A DNA stretch of 34,486 bases from Cyanobacteriota bacterium. Lineage in GTDB: Bacteria > Acidobacteriota > Vicinamibacteria > Vicinamibacterales > UBA2999. The notes beneath the pieces are model-generated. The model was not told the DNA's origin and did no database searches. It saw only the letters and a list, made by a program, of their open reading frames with translations. How positions within the stretch are numbered: the stretch's first letter is position 1; each line of letters opens with the position of its first letter. This document shows, piece by piece, positions 16,467 to 24,672 of this stretch. The position numbers were made by a program, and so were the translations under genes. Where the stretch lies: positions 1-34,486 of the forward strand of contig JAIEMQ010000082.1 in the NCBI GenBank assembly GCA_019752015.1, in the 5' to 3' direction.

Positions 16467-16478
16467 CGCCGTTACTTC
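16460..16478. terminator. Perfect palindrome holding both convergent stop codons
   Basis: GAAGTAAC (16460-16467), a three-base loop GCC and GTTACTTC (16471-16478) form a perfect eight-base stem. The plus-strand gene's TAA is 16464-16466 and the minus-strand gene's TAA is 16472-16474, so both convergent genes end in the stem. It may serve as a bidirectional terminator, though it lacks a T-run. Confidence 0.5.
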
Positions 16479-17593
16479 ACCGAATACTTCGTAAACGCGC
16501 CGCCGGCCTGAACCAGCGAGTTCGGGCCTTCGGCGGCGTAGACGTTGCCGTCGGCATCCACCGCAATGCCTTCACCGGCCGTGCCCTGATACACGCGATC
16601 CTCGCGCTCGAACGGCGGGATGAACGCCGTGATGCGATCTTCATCAACCGGTCCAATGCGCACGCCGTCGCGCCAGTTCGGGTGATTCAGCGGGCCTGAC
16701 TCCGAATCGATCGCGTAAATCAGGTTGCCCTTGATGAAGAAGCCGCTGATGCGTCCGAACATGTAGCGCGACTCGAGGTACTTGCCTTCCTGGTCGAAGA
16801 TCTCGAGGCGATGGTTGCCGCGATCCGCGACCCACAGGCGTCCGCGCGCGTCGAACATCAGCGCATGCGGCGTGCGGAACTCGCCGTGCTTCACGCCAAT
16901 GCCGCCCCACGACTTGACGAACTTGCCCTCTTTCGTGAACTTGCTGATGCGCGACGTGGCGCCGCGCTTCAACCCTTCCGCAATCGCCTGCTGCGTCGTC
17001 ATGCCCTGCGCATCGTGGCCGTCCGACACGTAGATGCTGCCGTCGGGTCCGACGACGACGTCGTTGGGCTGGTTGAATTGACCGTCGGCGTTGCCGGGCT
17101 TGCCGGCCTGGCCGAGACTGAGCAGCAGATCGCCCTTCGGACTGAACTTGTGCACCTGATGCCCCTTGGTGCCCGCCTTGTTGCCGGCGAAGTCGGCGAT
17201 CCACACGTTGCCGTCGCGATCGACGTGGATGCCGTGCGGCGTGACCATCACGCCCTTGCCGATGTTCGCGAGCACCTTGCCGGTGTGACGATCGAACTTG
17301 AAGACCGGATCGACCGGATTGTTTTCGCAATCAACCGGCCCGCCGCCGGCGGTGCCCGCGCCGCAGCGCTCGTAGCCCCAGATGTTGCCGTCCTTCGGAT
17401 CGACATCGAGTCCGGCGGATGTGCCCCACTTGCGGCCGGCGGGCAGCTCGCCCCAGTTGCGCGTCACCTTCGGCGCGGGATTCGGCAATCCCTCGCCGGT
17501 GATCGGATTGGCGACCTTCGACTGAGCCGGCAGGGTCGCAAAGAACAGGACGCCTGCACCGAGTGTGGAGAAAATAATTCGCGACGTGTGCAT
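16472..17593 (-). CDS. NHL-repeat beta-propeller protein, secreted
   Basis: A 373-residue exported protein. The ATG at 17593 is chosen because AGGAG lies just upstream and a clean signal follows (RIIFSTLGAGVLFFATLPAQ); the longer ORF to 17653 would overlap the upstream gene. NHL blades are seen: MVTPHGIHVDRDGNVWIADF, QFNQPNDVVVGPDGSIYVSD, FRTPHALMFDARGRLWVADR and EGIAVDADGNVYAAEG. NHL propellers bind proteins or ligands, and some secreted ones are compared with peptidylglycine alpha-amidating lyase, but no lyase residues can be confirmed here. The upstream NHL gene ends eight bases before this start, so the two form an operon of paralogous propellers. Confidence 0.88.
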   Translation of the reverse strand: MHTSRIIFSTLGAGVLFFATLPAQSKVANPITGEGLPNPAPKVTRNWGELPAGRKWGTSAGLDVDPKDGNIWGYERCGAGTAGGGPVDCENNPVDPVFKFDRHTGKVLANIGKGVMVTPHGIHVDRDGNVWIADFAGNKAGTKGHQVHKFSPKGDLLLSLGQAGKPGNADGQFNQPNDVVVGPDGSIYVSDGHDAQGMTTQQAIAEGLKRGATSRISKFTKEGKFVKSWGGIGVKHGEFRTPHALMFDARGRLWVADRGNHRLEIFDQEGKYLESRYMFGRISGFFIKGNLIYAIDSESGPLNHPNWRDGVRIGPVDEDRITAFIPPFEREDRVYQGTAGEGIAVDADGNVYAAEGPNSLVQAGGAFTKYSVK

Positions 17594-17601
17594 GGTTGCT
17601 C

Positions 17602-18756
17602 CTACTGAGGCGGTTTGACGCTTGACGCCGGCCGGGTGCCCTTCAAGATCCATCGCTGCATGCGGCGCCCGTTGCCGGCTTCACCGGTGTACATCCTGTT
17701 CTTCGAATCGATTGCGATCATGTGCGCGCGAATGAATTCACCGGCTTGACGTCCGGGCCTGCCGAAACGATCGAGAATCGCGAGATCCTTGCGGCGCAGA
17801 ATCCAGACGCGCTGATTCGTGCCGTCGATCAAGTAGAGCAGGCTCTGATCGGGATCGCGTGAAAACTGGAGACTGAAGCCGCTGCCGGATCCACCCGTTT
17901 CCGGACGGACGAATCGCTCCATCAAGTACTCGCCGTTCTGGCGGAACACCTGGATGCGATTGCCGCGGCGATCCGACACGTAGATGAGTCCGTCTTTCGA
18001 TCCGACCAGGCCGTGCAGCGTGGAATATTGCTGCGGCGGATTGTCGATCTTCACCGGGTATTGATACTTCACCGTGTCGTCGGGCCTCTTGCCGTACGCG
18101 CCCCAGTGACGTTTGTATTTGCCGGTGTCGGCGTCGTAGACGACGACGCGCTTGTTGATGTAACCGTCGGCGATGAAGAGCTCGTTGGTCTTCGGCTCAA
18201 CGTAGAAGTTCGCAGGGCCGCCGAGGTGATCCGGATCGTTGCTGCCCTTGTTCACGTCCGGCTCGCCGATCGTCATCACGTGCTTGCCGTCCTGCGTGAA
18301 CTTCATCACGTGCATGCCGTTGCTCGTGCCGGTCCAGACGAAGCCCTTGTGATCGATGTAGATGCCGTGCTCCTGCTTGTACCAGGTGTAGCCCTCGCCG
18401 GGACCGCCCCACGAGCGCAGTACCTTGCCGTTCTCATCGAGCTCGAGGACCGGCGGCGCGGGAATGCAGCAATCGGCGATCGGCGGTTTCACGGCAGCGC
18501 CGATCTCCTGATCGGTGAGGCTCGACGGCATGTGGATCACCCAGAGGTGATCGCGATCGTCCACGAACAGGCCGCGGATGTCGCCGAGGATCCAGTCGTT
18601 CGGCAAGGTCGGCGGCCACGCCGGATCGATTTCGTAGATGGGAAGCTTGTCGGCGGTCGGCGATCCGGGCGCAGCCTTGGCGGTGGCGCCCTGGGCGGCG
18701 GTGAACACGGGCCAGGCCAGACCGGCGGCCAATACGACGAGCAGGCGGGATTTCAT
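17602..18756 (-). CDS. NHL-repeat/peptidylglycine-lyase-like beta-propeller protein, secreted
   Basis: A 384-residue exported protein with signal peptide (RLLVVLAAGLAWPVFTAAQG) and propeller blades of the NHL type: DIRGLFVDDRDHLWVIHMPS, QEHGIYIDHKGFVWTGTSNG, LHGLVGSKDGLIYVSDRRGN and AHMIAIDSKNRMYTGEAGNG. The N-terminal block (LPIYEIDPAWPPTLPNDWIL) and DCCIPAPPVLELDENGKVLR are typical of the group annotated as peptidyl-alpha-hydroxyglycine alpha-amidating lyase-like in Acidobacteriota. No catalytic assignment can be made by eye. Its stop codon is part of the ribosome-site region of the following NHL gene. A 9-bp tandem repeat lies upstream of the start. Confidence 0.88.
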   Translation of the reverse strand: MKSRLLVVLAAGLAWPVFTAAQGATAKAAPGSPTADKLPIYEIDPAWPPTLPNDWILGDIRGLFVDDRDHLWVIHMPSSLTDQEIGAAVKPPIADCCIPAPPVLELDENGKVLRSWGGPGEGYTWYKQEHGIYIDHKGFVWTGTSNGMHVMKFTQDGKHVMTIGEPDVNKGSNDPDHLGGPANFYVEPKTNELFIADGYINKRVVVYDADTGKYKRHWGAYGKRPDDTVKYQYPVKIDNPPQQYSTLHGLVGSKDGLIYVSDRRGNRIQVFRQNGEYLMERFVRPETGGSGSGFSLQFSRDPDQSLLYLIDGTNQRVWILRRKDLAILDRFGRPGRQAGEFIRAHMIAIDSKNRMYTGEAGNGRRMQRWILKGTRPASSVKPPQ

Positions 18757-18772
18757 GAGGGGCGATTATATC

Positions 18773-18823
18773 GGTGCCTGAGGTGCCTGAGGTGCCTGAG
18801 GTGCCTGAGGTGCCTGAGGTGCC
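18773..18823. repeat. 9-bp tandem repeat upstream of the NHL operon
   Basis: GGTGCCTGA is repeated five times exactly (18773-18817) and a sixth partial copy follows (18818-18823). It lies 17 to 67 bases upstream of the NHL start codon at 18756 and downstream of the receiver gene stop at 18872, so it would fall in the leader or promoter region of the NHL pair. Such exact short repeats change length by slippage. The rest of the gap (18824-18871) shows no clear feature. Confidence 0.9.
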
Positions 18824-18871
18824 GGGGCAGGAAGATCGTCGAGCTGCGCGCGCAGCTGACCGTCGACGCGA

Positions 18872-19270
18872 TCAAAAAGTCGCTGAGCCGGTAACCGACC
18901 GGACCGCCTCGACGATCAGCTCGAGATCGTAGGGCTTGCCGACGATCTCGTACAACGTCTGGCCCTCGCCGGCCACCGCCTGCACGCGCTTCGTGTTCGT
19001 CGTGGTGAGCACGTACTTCATGTTCTGCATCACCGGCATGGCGCAGATGTGCTGGAACAGCCGCCAGTTCTCTTCGTACGGCGGAGCGATGTCGTAAATG
19101 ATCGCCTGCGGAGCGTGCTGCTTCATCAGCTGCTCGATGTCCACCTTGTTGTCTCGCAAGTCGTAGGTATAGGCGGACACCACCACGAAACCGGCGTGCT
19201 CGAGCACGATGCGCAACATATCGACCGTGTCGGGGCTGGTGTTGAAGACGGCGACGACCGGAGAGGACAT
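18872..19270 (-). CDS. Receiver-domain protein with degenerate acidic pocket
   Basis: A 132-residue stand-alone response-regulator receiver domain with no output domain. The phosphoacceptor Asp is D60 in [15 protein letters not shown], the Thr position is in [10 protein letters not shown] (T90 or T91) and the conserved Lys is K112 in [10 protein letters not shown]. The acidic pair that binds magnesium after the first strand is missing: VVAVFNTS has Phe-Asn where DD or ED is expected. The sequence therefore keeps the switch frame but may be poorly phosphorylated or phosphorylation-independent. It starts in a TGATG overlap with the galE stop, so it is translated as the last gene of the sugar operon. 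This links it to glycan synthesis by context only. Confidence 0.8.
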   Translation of the reverse strand: MSSPVVAVFNTSPDTVDMLRIVLEHAGFVVVSAYTYDLRDNKVDIEQLMKQHAPQAIIYDIAPPYEENWRLFQHICAMPVMQNMKYVLTTTNTKRVQAVAGEGQTLYEIVGKPYDLELIVEAVRSVTGSATF

Positions 19271-20253
19271 CAGGGCGCTCCCGCGCGGACGCTCATGAAC
19301 TGCCACGCCGACGTCACGATGTCGTCGAGCGACTTTCGCGATTGCCAGCCGAGATCGCGCGAGATGCGCGAGGAGCCGGCGATCAGGACGGCAGGGTCGC
19401 CGGCGCGGCGGGGAACCACGGCGGTGGGAATGTCGCGGCCGGTCACGTCCCGGGCGGCCGCGATGATCTCTTTGACAGTATATCCCTCGCCCCCGCAGCC
19501 GAGGTTGTACGCGCGGCAGATGCCGGGCTCTGACAGCGCGCCGAGCGCGCGCACGTGCGCGTCGGCGAGATCCTCGACGTGAATGTAGTCGCGCACGCAC
19601 GTGCCGTCGCGCGTCGGATAGTCATCGCCGAAGATCGTCACTCGCTCGAGGGTTCCGGCAGCCGCTTGCAGCACTAACGGAATCAAATGCGTTTCGGGAT
19701 CGTGACGCTCGCCGTTGGTCGCGGTCGCGCCGGCGGCGTTGAAGTAGCGCAGGCTGATCGAGCTCAACCCATGCGCGCCCGCGTACCAGCGCAACGCGTG
19801 CTCGAGCGCGAGCTTGGTTTCGCCGTACGGATTGGTCGGCCGTGTCGGGTCGTCTTCGTCGATCGGCTGCTTCGCCGGCTCGCCGTAGACGGCCGCGGTC
19901 GATGACAACACCAGCCGCCCGACGTTGGCTTCACGCATCGCCTCGAGCAGCGCAATGCCGGCGGTGACGTTGTTGACGTAGTACTTGCCGGGCGATGCCA
20001 CCGATTCGCCGACCAGCGAGAACGCGGCCATGTGGATCACGGCGTCGGCCTTGAAGCCGCGCAGCGCGCGCACGACGTCGGCCTGCTCGATCAGATCGAG
20101 TTGCGCGAAACGCGCCAGCTTCGGCACCGTATCGCGGTGGCCTTTGCAGAGGTTGTCGATGACGAGGACGTCGTGGCCGCCGTTAATCAGGGCCTCGACG
20201 ACCACGCTGCCGATATAGCCGGCGCCGCCGGTGACTGCCACGCGCACGATCAC
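19270..20253 (-). CDS. galE: UDP-glucose 4-epimerase
   Basis: A 327-residue short-chain dehydrogenase/reductase fold enzyme that interconverts UDP-glucose and UDP-galactose with NAD in the cytoplasm. The nucleotide-binding [10 protein letters not shown] is at the N-terminus. It is followed by [14 protein letters not shown], the substrate region [20 protein letters not shown] with catalytic Ser/Thr, the Tyr-Lys pair in [14 protein letters not shown], and the epimerase-specific [30 protein letters not shown] and [14 protein letters not shown]. The GTG at 20253 is chosen because it overlaps the galK stop as GTGA; a second GTG two codons later is possible. Length and motifs are normal for GalE. 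Within this operon it supplies UDP-galactose to the mutase. Confidence 0.95.
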   Translation of the reverse strand: MIVRVAVTGGAGYIGSVVVEALINGGHDVLVIDNLCKGHRDTVPKLARFAQLDLIEQADVVRALRGFKADAVIHMAAFSLVGESVASPGKYYVNNVTAGIALLEAMREANVGRLVLSSTAAVYGEPAKQPIDEDDPTRPTNPYGETKLALEHALRWYAGAHGLSSISLRYFNAAGATATNGERHDPETHLIPLVLQAAAGTLERVTIFGDDYPTRDGTCVRDYIHVEDLADAHVRALGALSEPGICRAYNLGCGGEGYTVKEIIAAARDVTGRDIPTAVVPRRAGDPAVLIAGSSRISRDLGWQSRKSLDDIVTSAWQFMSVRAGAP

Positions 20254-21383
20254 ACCCTCGGGAATCGCGGCATCGATTGGTCGGGGACGAGCACCGTCCC
20301 CGGGATGCCGGCGGTCTTTGTGTACGCGGTCGCGATGCGATCCGCGGCGGCCGCGGCGCGGCCGGCATGCGCAATCATCACCACGGATCCGCCGAACCCG
20401 CCGCCGGTCAGCCGCGCGCCGTAGACGCCGGGATCGGCCTGCGCGATCTCGACGAGTGTGTCGATTTCCGGCGTGCTCGTTTCGTAGTCGTGCTTCATCG
20501 ACAGGTGCGAGGCGTTGAACAATTCGCCGAGCCGATCCGGATCGCGATCGCGCAACGCCTGCACCGCCTCGAGGACGCGCGCGTTCTCGGTGATGACATG
20601 CCTGGCGCGGCGGTCGAGCGGGGACGGCAGCCGCACCCGTTCGAGCGAGTCGAGCGTGGCGTCGCGCAGATAACGGACGCCGAGGAGCGCCGCCGCCGAG
20701 AACGATTCGCGGCGCCGGACCGCGTACTCGCCGCCGGCATGCGCGTGAACGATCCCGGAGTTGATCACGATCAGGCCGGCGTGCGGCGGCCACTTGATGC
20801 GCTCGTAGTGCAGCGATCGCGTGTCGATGAACAACGCTTTGTCGGGATGGCCCAGGCTGCACGACATCTGGTCCATGATGCCGATCGGCGCGCCGATGAA
20901 CTCCGTCTCGACCCGCTGCGCGAGCTGCGCGATCTCGAGGTCGCCAATCGTGAAGCGGCACATGATGCGCAGCGCGCGCAACAGCGCCACGGACAGCGCG
21001 GCGCTCGACGACACACCCGCCCCGGGAGGGACGCTCGAATCGATCGTCAGGTCGAAGCCGGTCAGCGCGCAGCGGCCGGTGCGCGCCAGCACGTAGGTCA
21101 CGCCCTGCACGTAGTCGAGCCAGCCGCTGCCACGCGCTTCGTCGCCGATTTCGTACTCGACCATCGACGGCTGCATGGCGGTGCTCGACGCGCGCACCAG
21201 GTAATCGGAGCGGCGGCGCACGGTGACCGTGGTGCGCTGCGGGATCGGCATCGGCAGCACGAAGCCCTGGTGGTAGTCGGTGTGTTCGCCGATCAGGTTG
21301 ACGCGCCCGTGCGCGGCCGCCATCACTTCCGGGGCGGGTTCGTGCGCGCGATGCGAATGGAAAAAAGCACCGAGATTGGCCAT
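20250..21383 (-). CDS. galK: Galactokinase
   Basis: A 377-residue GHMP-family kinase that makes galactose 1-phosphate from galactose and ATP. The galactokinase signature GRVNLIGEHTDYHQGFVLPM is at residues 26-45, the ATP loop PPGAGVSSSAALSVALLRA at about 119-137, the catalytic Asp in IGIMDQMSC, and the third motif in YGARLTGGGFGGSVVMI. The ATG at 21383 gives a normal N-terminus and clears the upstream stop at 21397; a TTG nine codons earlier is an alternative. It overlaps galE by GTGA. A uridylyltransferase (galT) would normally convert the product to UDP-galactose, but none is present in this window. Confidence 0.94.
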   Translation of the reverse strand: MANLGAFFHSHRAHEPAPEVMAAAHGRVNLIGEHTDYHQGFVLPMPIPQRTTVTVRRRSDYLVRASSTAMQPSMVEYEIGDEARGSGWLDYVQGVTYVLARTGRCALTGFDLTIDSSVPPGAGVSSSAALSVALLRALRIMCRFTIGDLEIAQLAQRVETEFIGAPIGIMDQMSCSLGHPDKALFIDTRSLHYERIKWPPHAGLIVINSGIVHAHAGGEYAVRRRESFSAAALLGVRYLRDATLDSLERVRLPSPLDRRARHVITENARVLEAVQALRDRDPDRLGELFNASHLSMKHDYETSTPEIDTLVEIAQADPGVYGARLTGGGFGGSVVMIAHAGRAAAAADRIATAYTKTAGIPGTVLVPDQSMPRFPRV

Positions 21384-21396
21384 GACGAGCGTTCTG

Positions 21397-23544
21397 TTAC
21401 TGGCGCGCAAATGATGTGGCGGCGAATGCCGACAGGGCGTCCGCGGTCGAGCGCATGACGCGGCCGCGCACGCTCGAGAGTGCGCTGTACGACGGGCGCG
21501 GCGCCGGCCAGCCGAGCGCGGCGGCGGACGCCGGCTCGATCAGGTCGCCCGGTTCGCCGCAGGCGGCTGCCGCCGATCGCGCGAACTCGAACCACGAGAT
21601 CGGTCCTTCGTTCGACAGGTGCCAGATGCCGGACTCGCCGTCGAACAGCAGATCGAGCGCGGCGTTCGCGAGATCGGGCACATAGGTCGGCGAGACCACG
21701 ACGTCGGCCGCGGCGCGCCAGCGCCGGCCCTGTCGAATCGCATCGAGCGTCTGCACCACGAAGTTGCTGGTGTCCCACGGGCCGAAGAACGCGCTGGTCC
21801 GCACCACCAGCGCTTCGGGCATGAGGTCGAGCACACGCCGTTCGCCCTCCGCCTTGCTGGCGCCATAGACGTTCAGCGGCCGCGGCGAATCCTTTTCCGT
21901 GTACGGCTGATCGCGATCGCCGCCGAACACGAGGTCGGAGGAATAGCTGATCAGCCGAACGCCGCGCTGCCGGCACGCCGCCGCAACATTCGCGGCGCCG
22001 ACGGTGTTGATGCCGTAGCACGCCTCCGAATCCTGCTCCGCATCGTCCACGCGGACGTAGCCGGTCGCATTGATCACCGCCCACGGATTGACGCGATCGA
22101 TCACGGCACGAATCGCATCAGGATTGGTGATGTCAGCTTCGGCCCGGCTGGGGCGCGCGACGGCCAGGCCACGTTCACCCGCGATGCGCACAAGGGCGCG
22201 GCCGAGCGTGCCGGTCGCGCCGAGAATCAAGACCGGACGCGCGTCGTTCGTCACGCCGTCCCGGCGGGAGATCTGGTCATAGATCAGACGCTCGGGCCGC
22301 CGCCACCATCCCGGCTTGGCGAGCGCCGGATGGCCGGGCCGCTCGCCGCGGGCCAGCTTCCGAATCATCGGCACGAGCGCCGTCGGACGCGGCGCCGGGG
22401 CACGCACATCGTACGCGCCGGGTTCGTAATGGTCCTGCCGTTTCGTGACGAGCGTGTCCCAGTCGTACGATCCGAGCAGCGCCCACGGTGTGATGGCGAC
22501 CACATTGGCGCCATCGGCCGCGGCATCGCGCGCGCCCTGCCACGCTTCGTGCAGCCAGCGCAGTTGCTCTTCGCGCGTGCAGGCCAGGTGCACTTCGGTC
22601 AGCGCGACCGGCAGGCGATAGCGGCGCCAGGCCTCGAGCAGCAGCGAGCGGTGCCCGTTGATGCCGTCCGCGCGCATGCGCACGGCTTCCGCATCGGCGT
22701 AGCGGATGCGGCCATTGCCGCCGTGCAACGAGGCGGGATATCGATCGAGCCGGTGATCCAGCATCCGATCGCTCGTCATGTAGTAGTTGAGGCCGACGAC
22801 GTCAGGCGGTGTCGGCGCGTCGCCGAGCGACTCGAGCTCCGCGCGCGTGGCGCCGCCGGCGATCAGGAATTTCCACAGCGGATGACCGCTCGTGACCCGG
22901 CCGGACAACAGGTCGAACGTCAGCCAGCGCCGGTGATTTTCAAACGCGACCTGGCGCCGGGTCACCCAGGTGCCGTAACAGCGGCCGCCGTCCTCCGTCT
23001 GGATCAGCCGCGCCGCCGGATTGACCTCGCGAATCGCCTGCATCGCCAGCGCCACGCCGCGGATCTGGTTGAGCAGCGCGCGCACGAAGTCGCGCTTCGA
23101 TCGCCGGTGCGGATACCACAGGCCATAGAGCGCGCTGAACCGCGCGGTCGTCAACGGCTCGTTGACCGGCGTGTAGTCGGTCACCCACGGATACCGCTCG
23201 GCCACCATCCGCGCGTAGCGCGCCAGCAGCTCGGGAAAATCCGGATCGAGCAGCGACGTGTACGCGGGGCCGCTGCCGTGATGAAGGAGGCCGGCGATCG
23301 GGCGGATGCCGAGCGCCGACATCCGATCGAGCCGCTCGTCGGACCACGACCAGTCCGGGCACTCGAGCGACCACGGCGCCACGCGCTCCCACAACACCGG
23401 ATAGCGCAGCGCCGTCAGGCCGAGGCTTGCGAATCGCTGCAGATCATCGAGCCGAATCTCGTGGCCGGATCGCACGATTTGATCCGAGAACTCGCCACCG
23501 ACGCGATTGAGCGTGCACTCCGGCCCGCCCCAGATTTCGAGCAT
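21397..23544 (-). CDS. Fusion: GH1-like glycoside hydrolase + RmlD-like sugar-nucleotide reductase
   Basis: A 715-residue two-domain protein. Residues 1-400 form a GH1-type barrel with the acid/base motif YTPVNEP (E129), VVGLNYYMTSDRML and a nucleophile candidate E317 in LPVALTEVHLAC, as in beta-glycosidases. Residues 437-715 form an NAD(P)-binding reductase of the dTDP-4-dehydrorhamnose reductase type: VLILGATGTLGRALVRIAG, VINATGYVRVDDAEQDSE, ISYSSDLVFGGDRDQPYTE, and the Tyr-Lys pair in YGASKAEGERR (Y560, K564). The Leu in SSDLVF replaces the usual Tyr. This fusion occurs elsewhere in bacterial polysaccharide clusters. The start at 23544 is one base after the glf stop. The two domains may act on the same deoxysugar or glycan; the real substrates are unknown. 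Confidence 0.87.
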   Translation of the reverse strand: MLEIWGGPECTLNRVGGEFSDQIVRSGHEIRLDDLQRFASLGLTALRYPVLWERVAPWSLECPDWSWSDERLDRMSALGIRPIAGLLHHGSGPAYTSLLDPDFPELLARYARMVAERYPWVTDYTPVNEPLTTARFSALYGLWYPHRRSKRDFVRALLNQIRGVALAMQAIREVNPAARLIQTEDGGRCYGTWVTRRQVAFENHRRWLTFDLLSGRVTSGHPLWKFLIAGGATRAELESLGDAPTPPDVVGLNYYMTSDRMLDHRLDRYPASLHGGNGRIRYADAEAVRMRADGINGHRSLLLEAWRRYRLPVALTEVHLACTREEQLRWLHEAWQGARDAAADGANVVAITPWALLGSYDWDTLVTKRQDHYEPGAYDVRAPAPRPTALVPMIRKLARGERPGHPALAKPGWWRRPERLIYDQISRRDGVTNDARPVLILGATGTLGRALVRIAGERGLAVARPSRAEADITNPDAIRAVIDRVNPWAVINATGYVRVDDAEQDSEACYGINTVGAANVAAACRQRGVRLISYSSDLVFGGDRDQPYTEKDSPRPLNVYGASKAEGERRVLDLMPEALVVRTSAFFGPWDTSNFVVQTLDAIRQGRRWRAAADVVVSPTYVPDLANAALDLLFDGESGIWHLSNEGPISWFEFARSAAAACGEPGDLIEPASAAALGWPAPRPSYSALSSVRGRVMRSTADALSAFAATSFARQ

Positions 23545-23545
23545 G

Positions 23546-24661
23546 TCAGGCCGCCGCAATCTCCCGGCGAGGCACGCCGGCCATTTTCGCGTATTGCGCG
23601 AGGGCCTGCGCCACGACTTGATCCATGTTGTAGTACTTGTAGGTTCCCAGCCTGCCGAGGAACTGCACGTCGGGCGTCGCATCCGCGAGCGCCTGGTACT
23701 TCGCATACAGAGCGGCGTTCGCCGAAGTCGGCACGGGGTAGTAGGGATCGCCTTCGTCGGTCGGGTATTCGTAGACCAGCGTCGTCTTCGGATGCTCCTG
23801 TCCGGACAGGTACTTGAATTCCGTCACTCGCGTGTAGAGGTGATCGTTCGGGAAGTTGACGACCGGCGATTGTTGGGCGACCGGCACGTCGCGGGTTTCC
23901 CACTCGAACCGCAGCGAGCGGTACGGCAGCTTCCCGAAGCAGTAGTCGAAATATTCGTCGACCGGTCCGGTGTAGATCAGGTTGCGATGCGGCACCAGCG
24001 TCTTGATCTCGCGGTAGTCGCTGTTGAGCAGGATGTGGATGTTCGGATGGTGCAGCATCCGCTCGAACATTTTCGTGTAGCCGAGCAGCGGCATCGACTG
24101 GTAGGTGTCGGTGAAGTAGCGATCGTCGCGATTGGTCCTGACCGGCACCCGCGCGGTGACGCTCGCATCGAGCTCGGACGGATCCATGCCCCACTGCTTG
24201 CGGGTGTAGTTGCGGAAGAATTTTTCGTAGAGCTCGCGGCCGACCCGGTTGACGATCACGTCTTCCGACGTCTTGATCGGCGAGCGCGGCTCCGCCACCG
24301 ACGCAAAGAAGCTCTCGAGCTCCAGCGACGTGAAGCGCGTGCCATAGAGCTGGTTGATGGTGTCGAGATTGATCGGGATCGGCACGATCTGGCCATCGAC
24401 ACTGGCCTTGACGCGATGCTGGTAGGGGCGCCAGTCCGTGAAGCGCGAGAGATAGCGAAACACTTCGGCGGAATTGGTGTGAAAGATGTGCGGCCCGTAC
24501 TTGTGGATCAGGATGCCGTGCTCGTCGTAATAGTCGAAGGCGTTGCCGCCGATGTGCGGCCGCTTGTCGCAGACGAGCACGCGCTTGCCGGCGTGCGCGG
24601 CGAGACGTTCGGCGATTGTGGCGCCGGCAAAACCGGCGCCGATCACGAGATAGTCGAACAT
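23546..24661 (-). CDS. glf: UDP-galactopyranose mutase
   Basis: A 371-residue flavoenzyme that converts UDP-galactopyranose to UDP-galactofuranose, the donor for Galf-containing surface glycans. The FAD-binding N-terminus is FDYLVIGAGFAGATIAERLA, with VLVCDKRPHIGGNAFDYYDE and the flexible substrate region YGPHIFHTNSAEVFRYLSRF. Other family blocks are NRVGRELYEKFFRNYTRKQW, RVPVRTNRDDRYFTDTYQSM, YTGPVDEYFDYCFGKLPYRS and LGRLGTYKYYNMDQVVAQAL. The ATG at 24661 gives the exact usual N-terminus; the ORF upstream is antisense noise. Its neighbours are a glycosyltransferase 11 bases upstream and the GH1/RmlD fusion one base downstream, so all belong to one transcript. Confidence 0.96.
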   Translation of the reverse strand: MFDYLVIGAGFAGATIAERLAAHAGKRVLVCDKRPHIGGNAFDYYDEHGILIHKYGPHIFHTNSAEVFRYLSRFTDWRPYQHRVKASVDGQIVPIPINLDTINQLYGTRFTSLELESFFASVAEPRSPIKTSEDVIVNRVGRELYEKFFRNYTRKQWGMDPSELDASVTARVPVRTNRDDRYFTDTYQSMPLLGYTKMFERMLHHPNIHILLNSDYREIKTLVPHRNLIYTGPVDEYFDYCFGKLPYRSLRFEWETRDVPVAQQSPVVNFPNDHLYTRVTEFKYLSGQEHPKTTLVYEYPTDEGDPYYPVPTSANAALYAKYQALADATPDVQFLGRLGTYKYYNMDQVVAQALAQYAKMAGVPRREIAAA

Positions 24662-24672
24662 ACAGGGCCCCT

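Noticed and set aside
18773-18823. Short repeat as a coding Cys-Leu-Arg repeat protein on the plus strand
   Set aside because: The plus-strand frame is otherwise antisense to the NHL gene; the repeat is intergenic for the supported genes.
21619-23817. Long plus-strand open frame opposite the GH1/RmlD gene
   Set aside because: The composition is the antisense signature of high-GC coding DNA, and the opposite strand has clear enzyme motifs and operon spacing.
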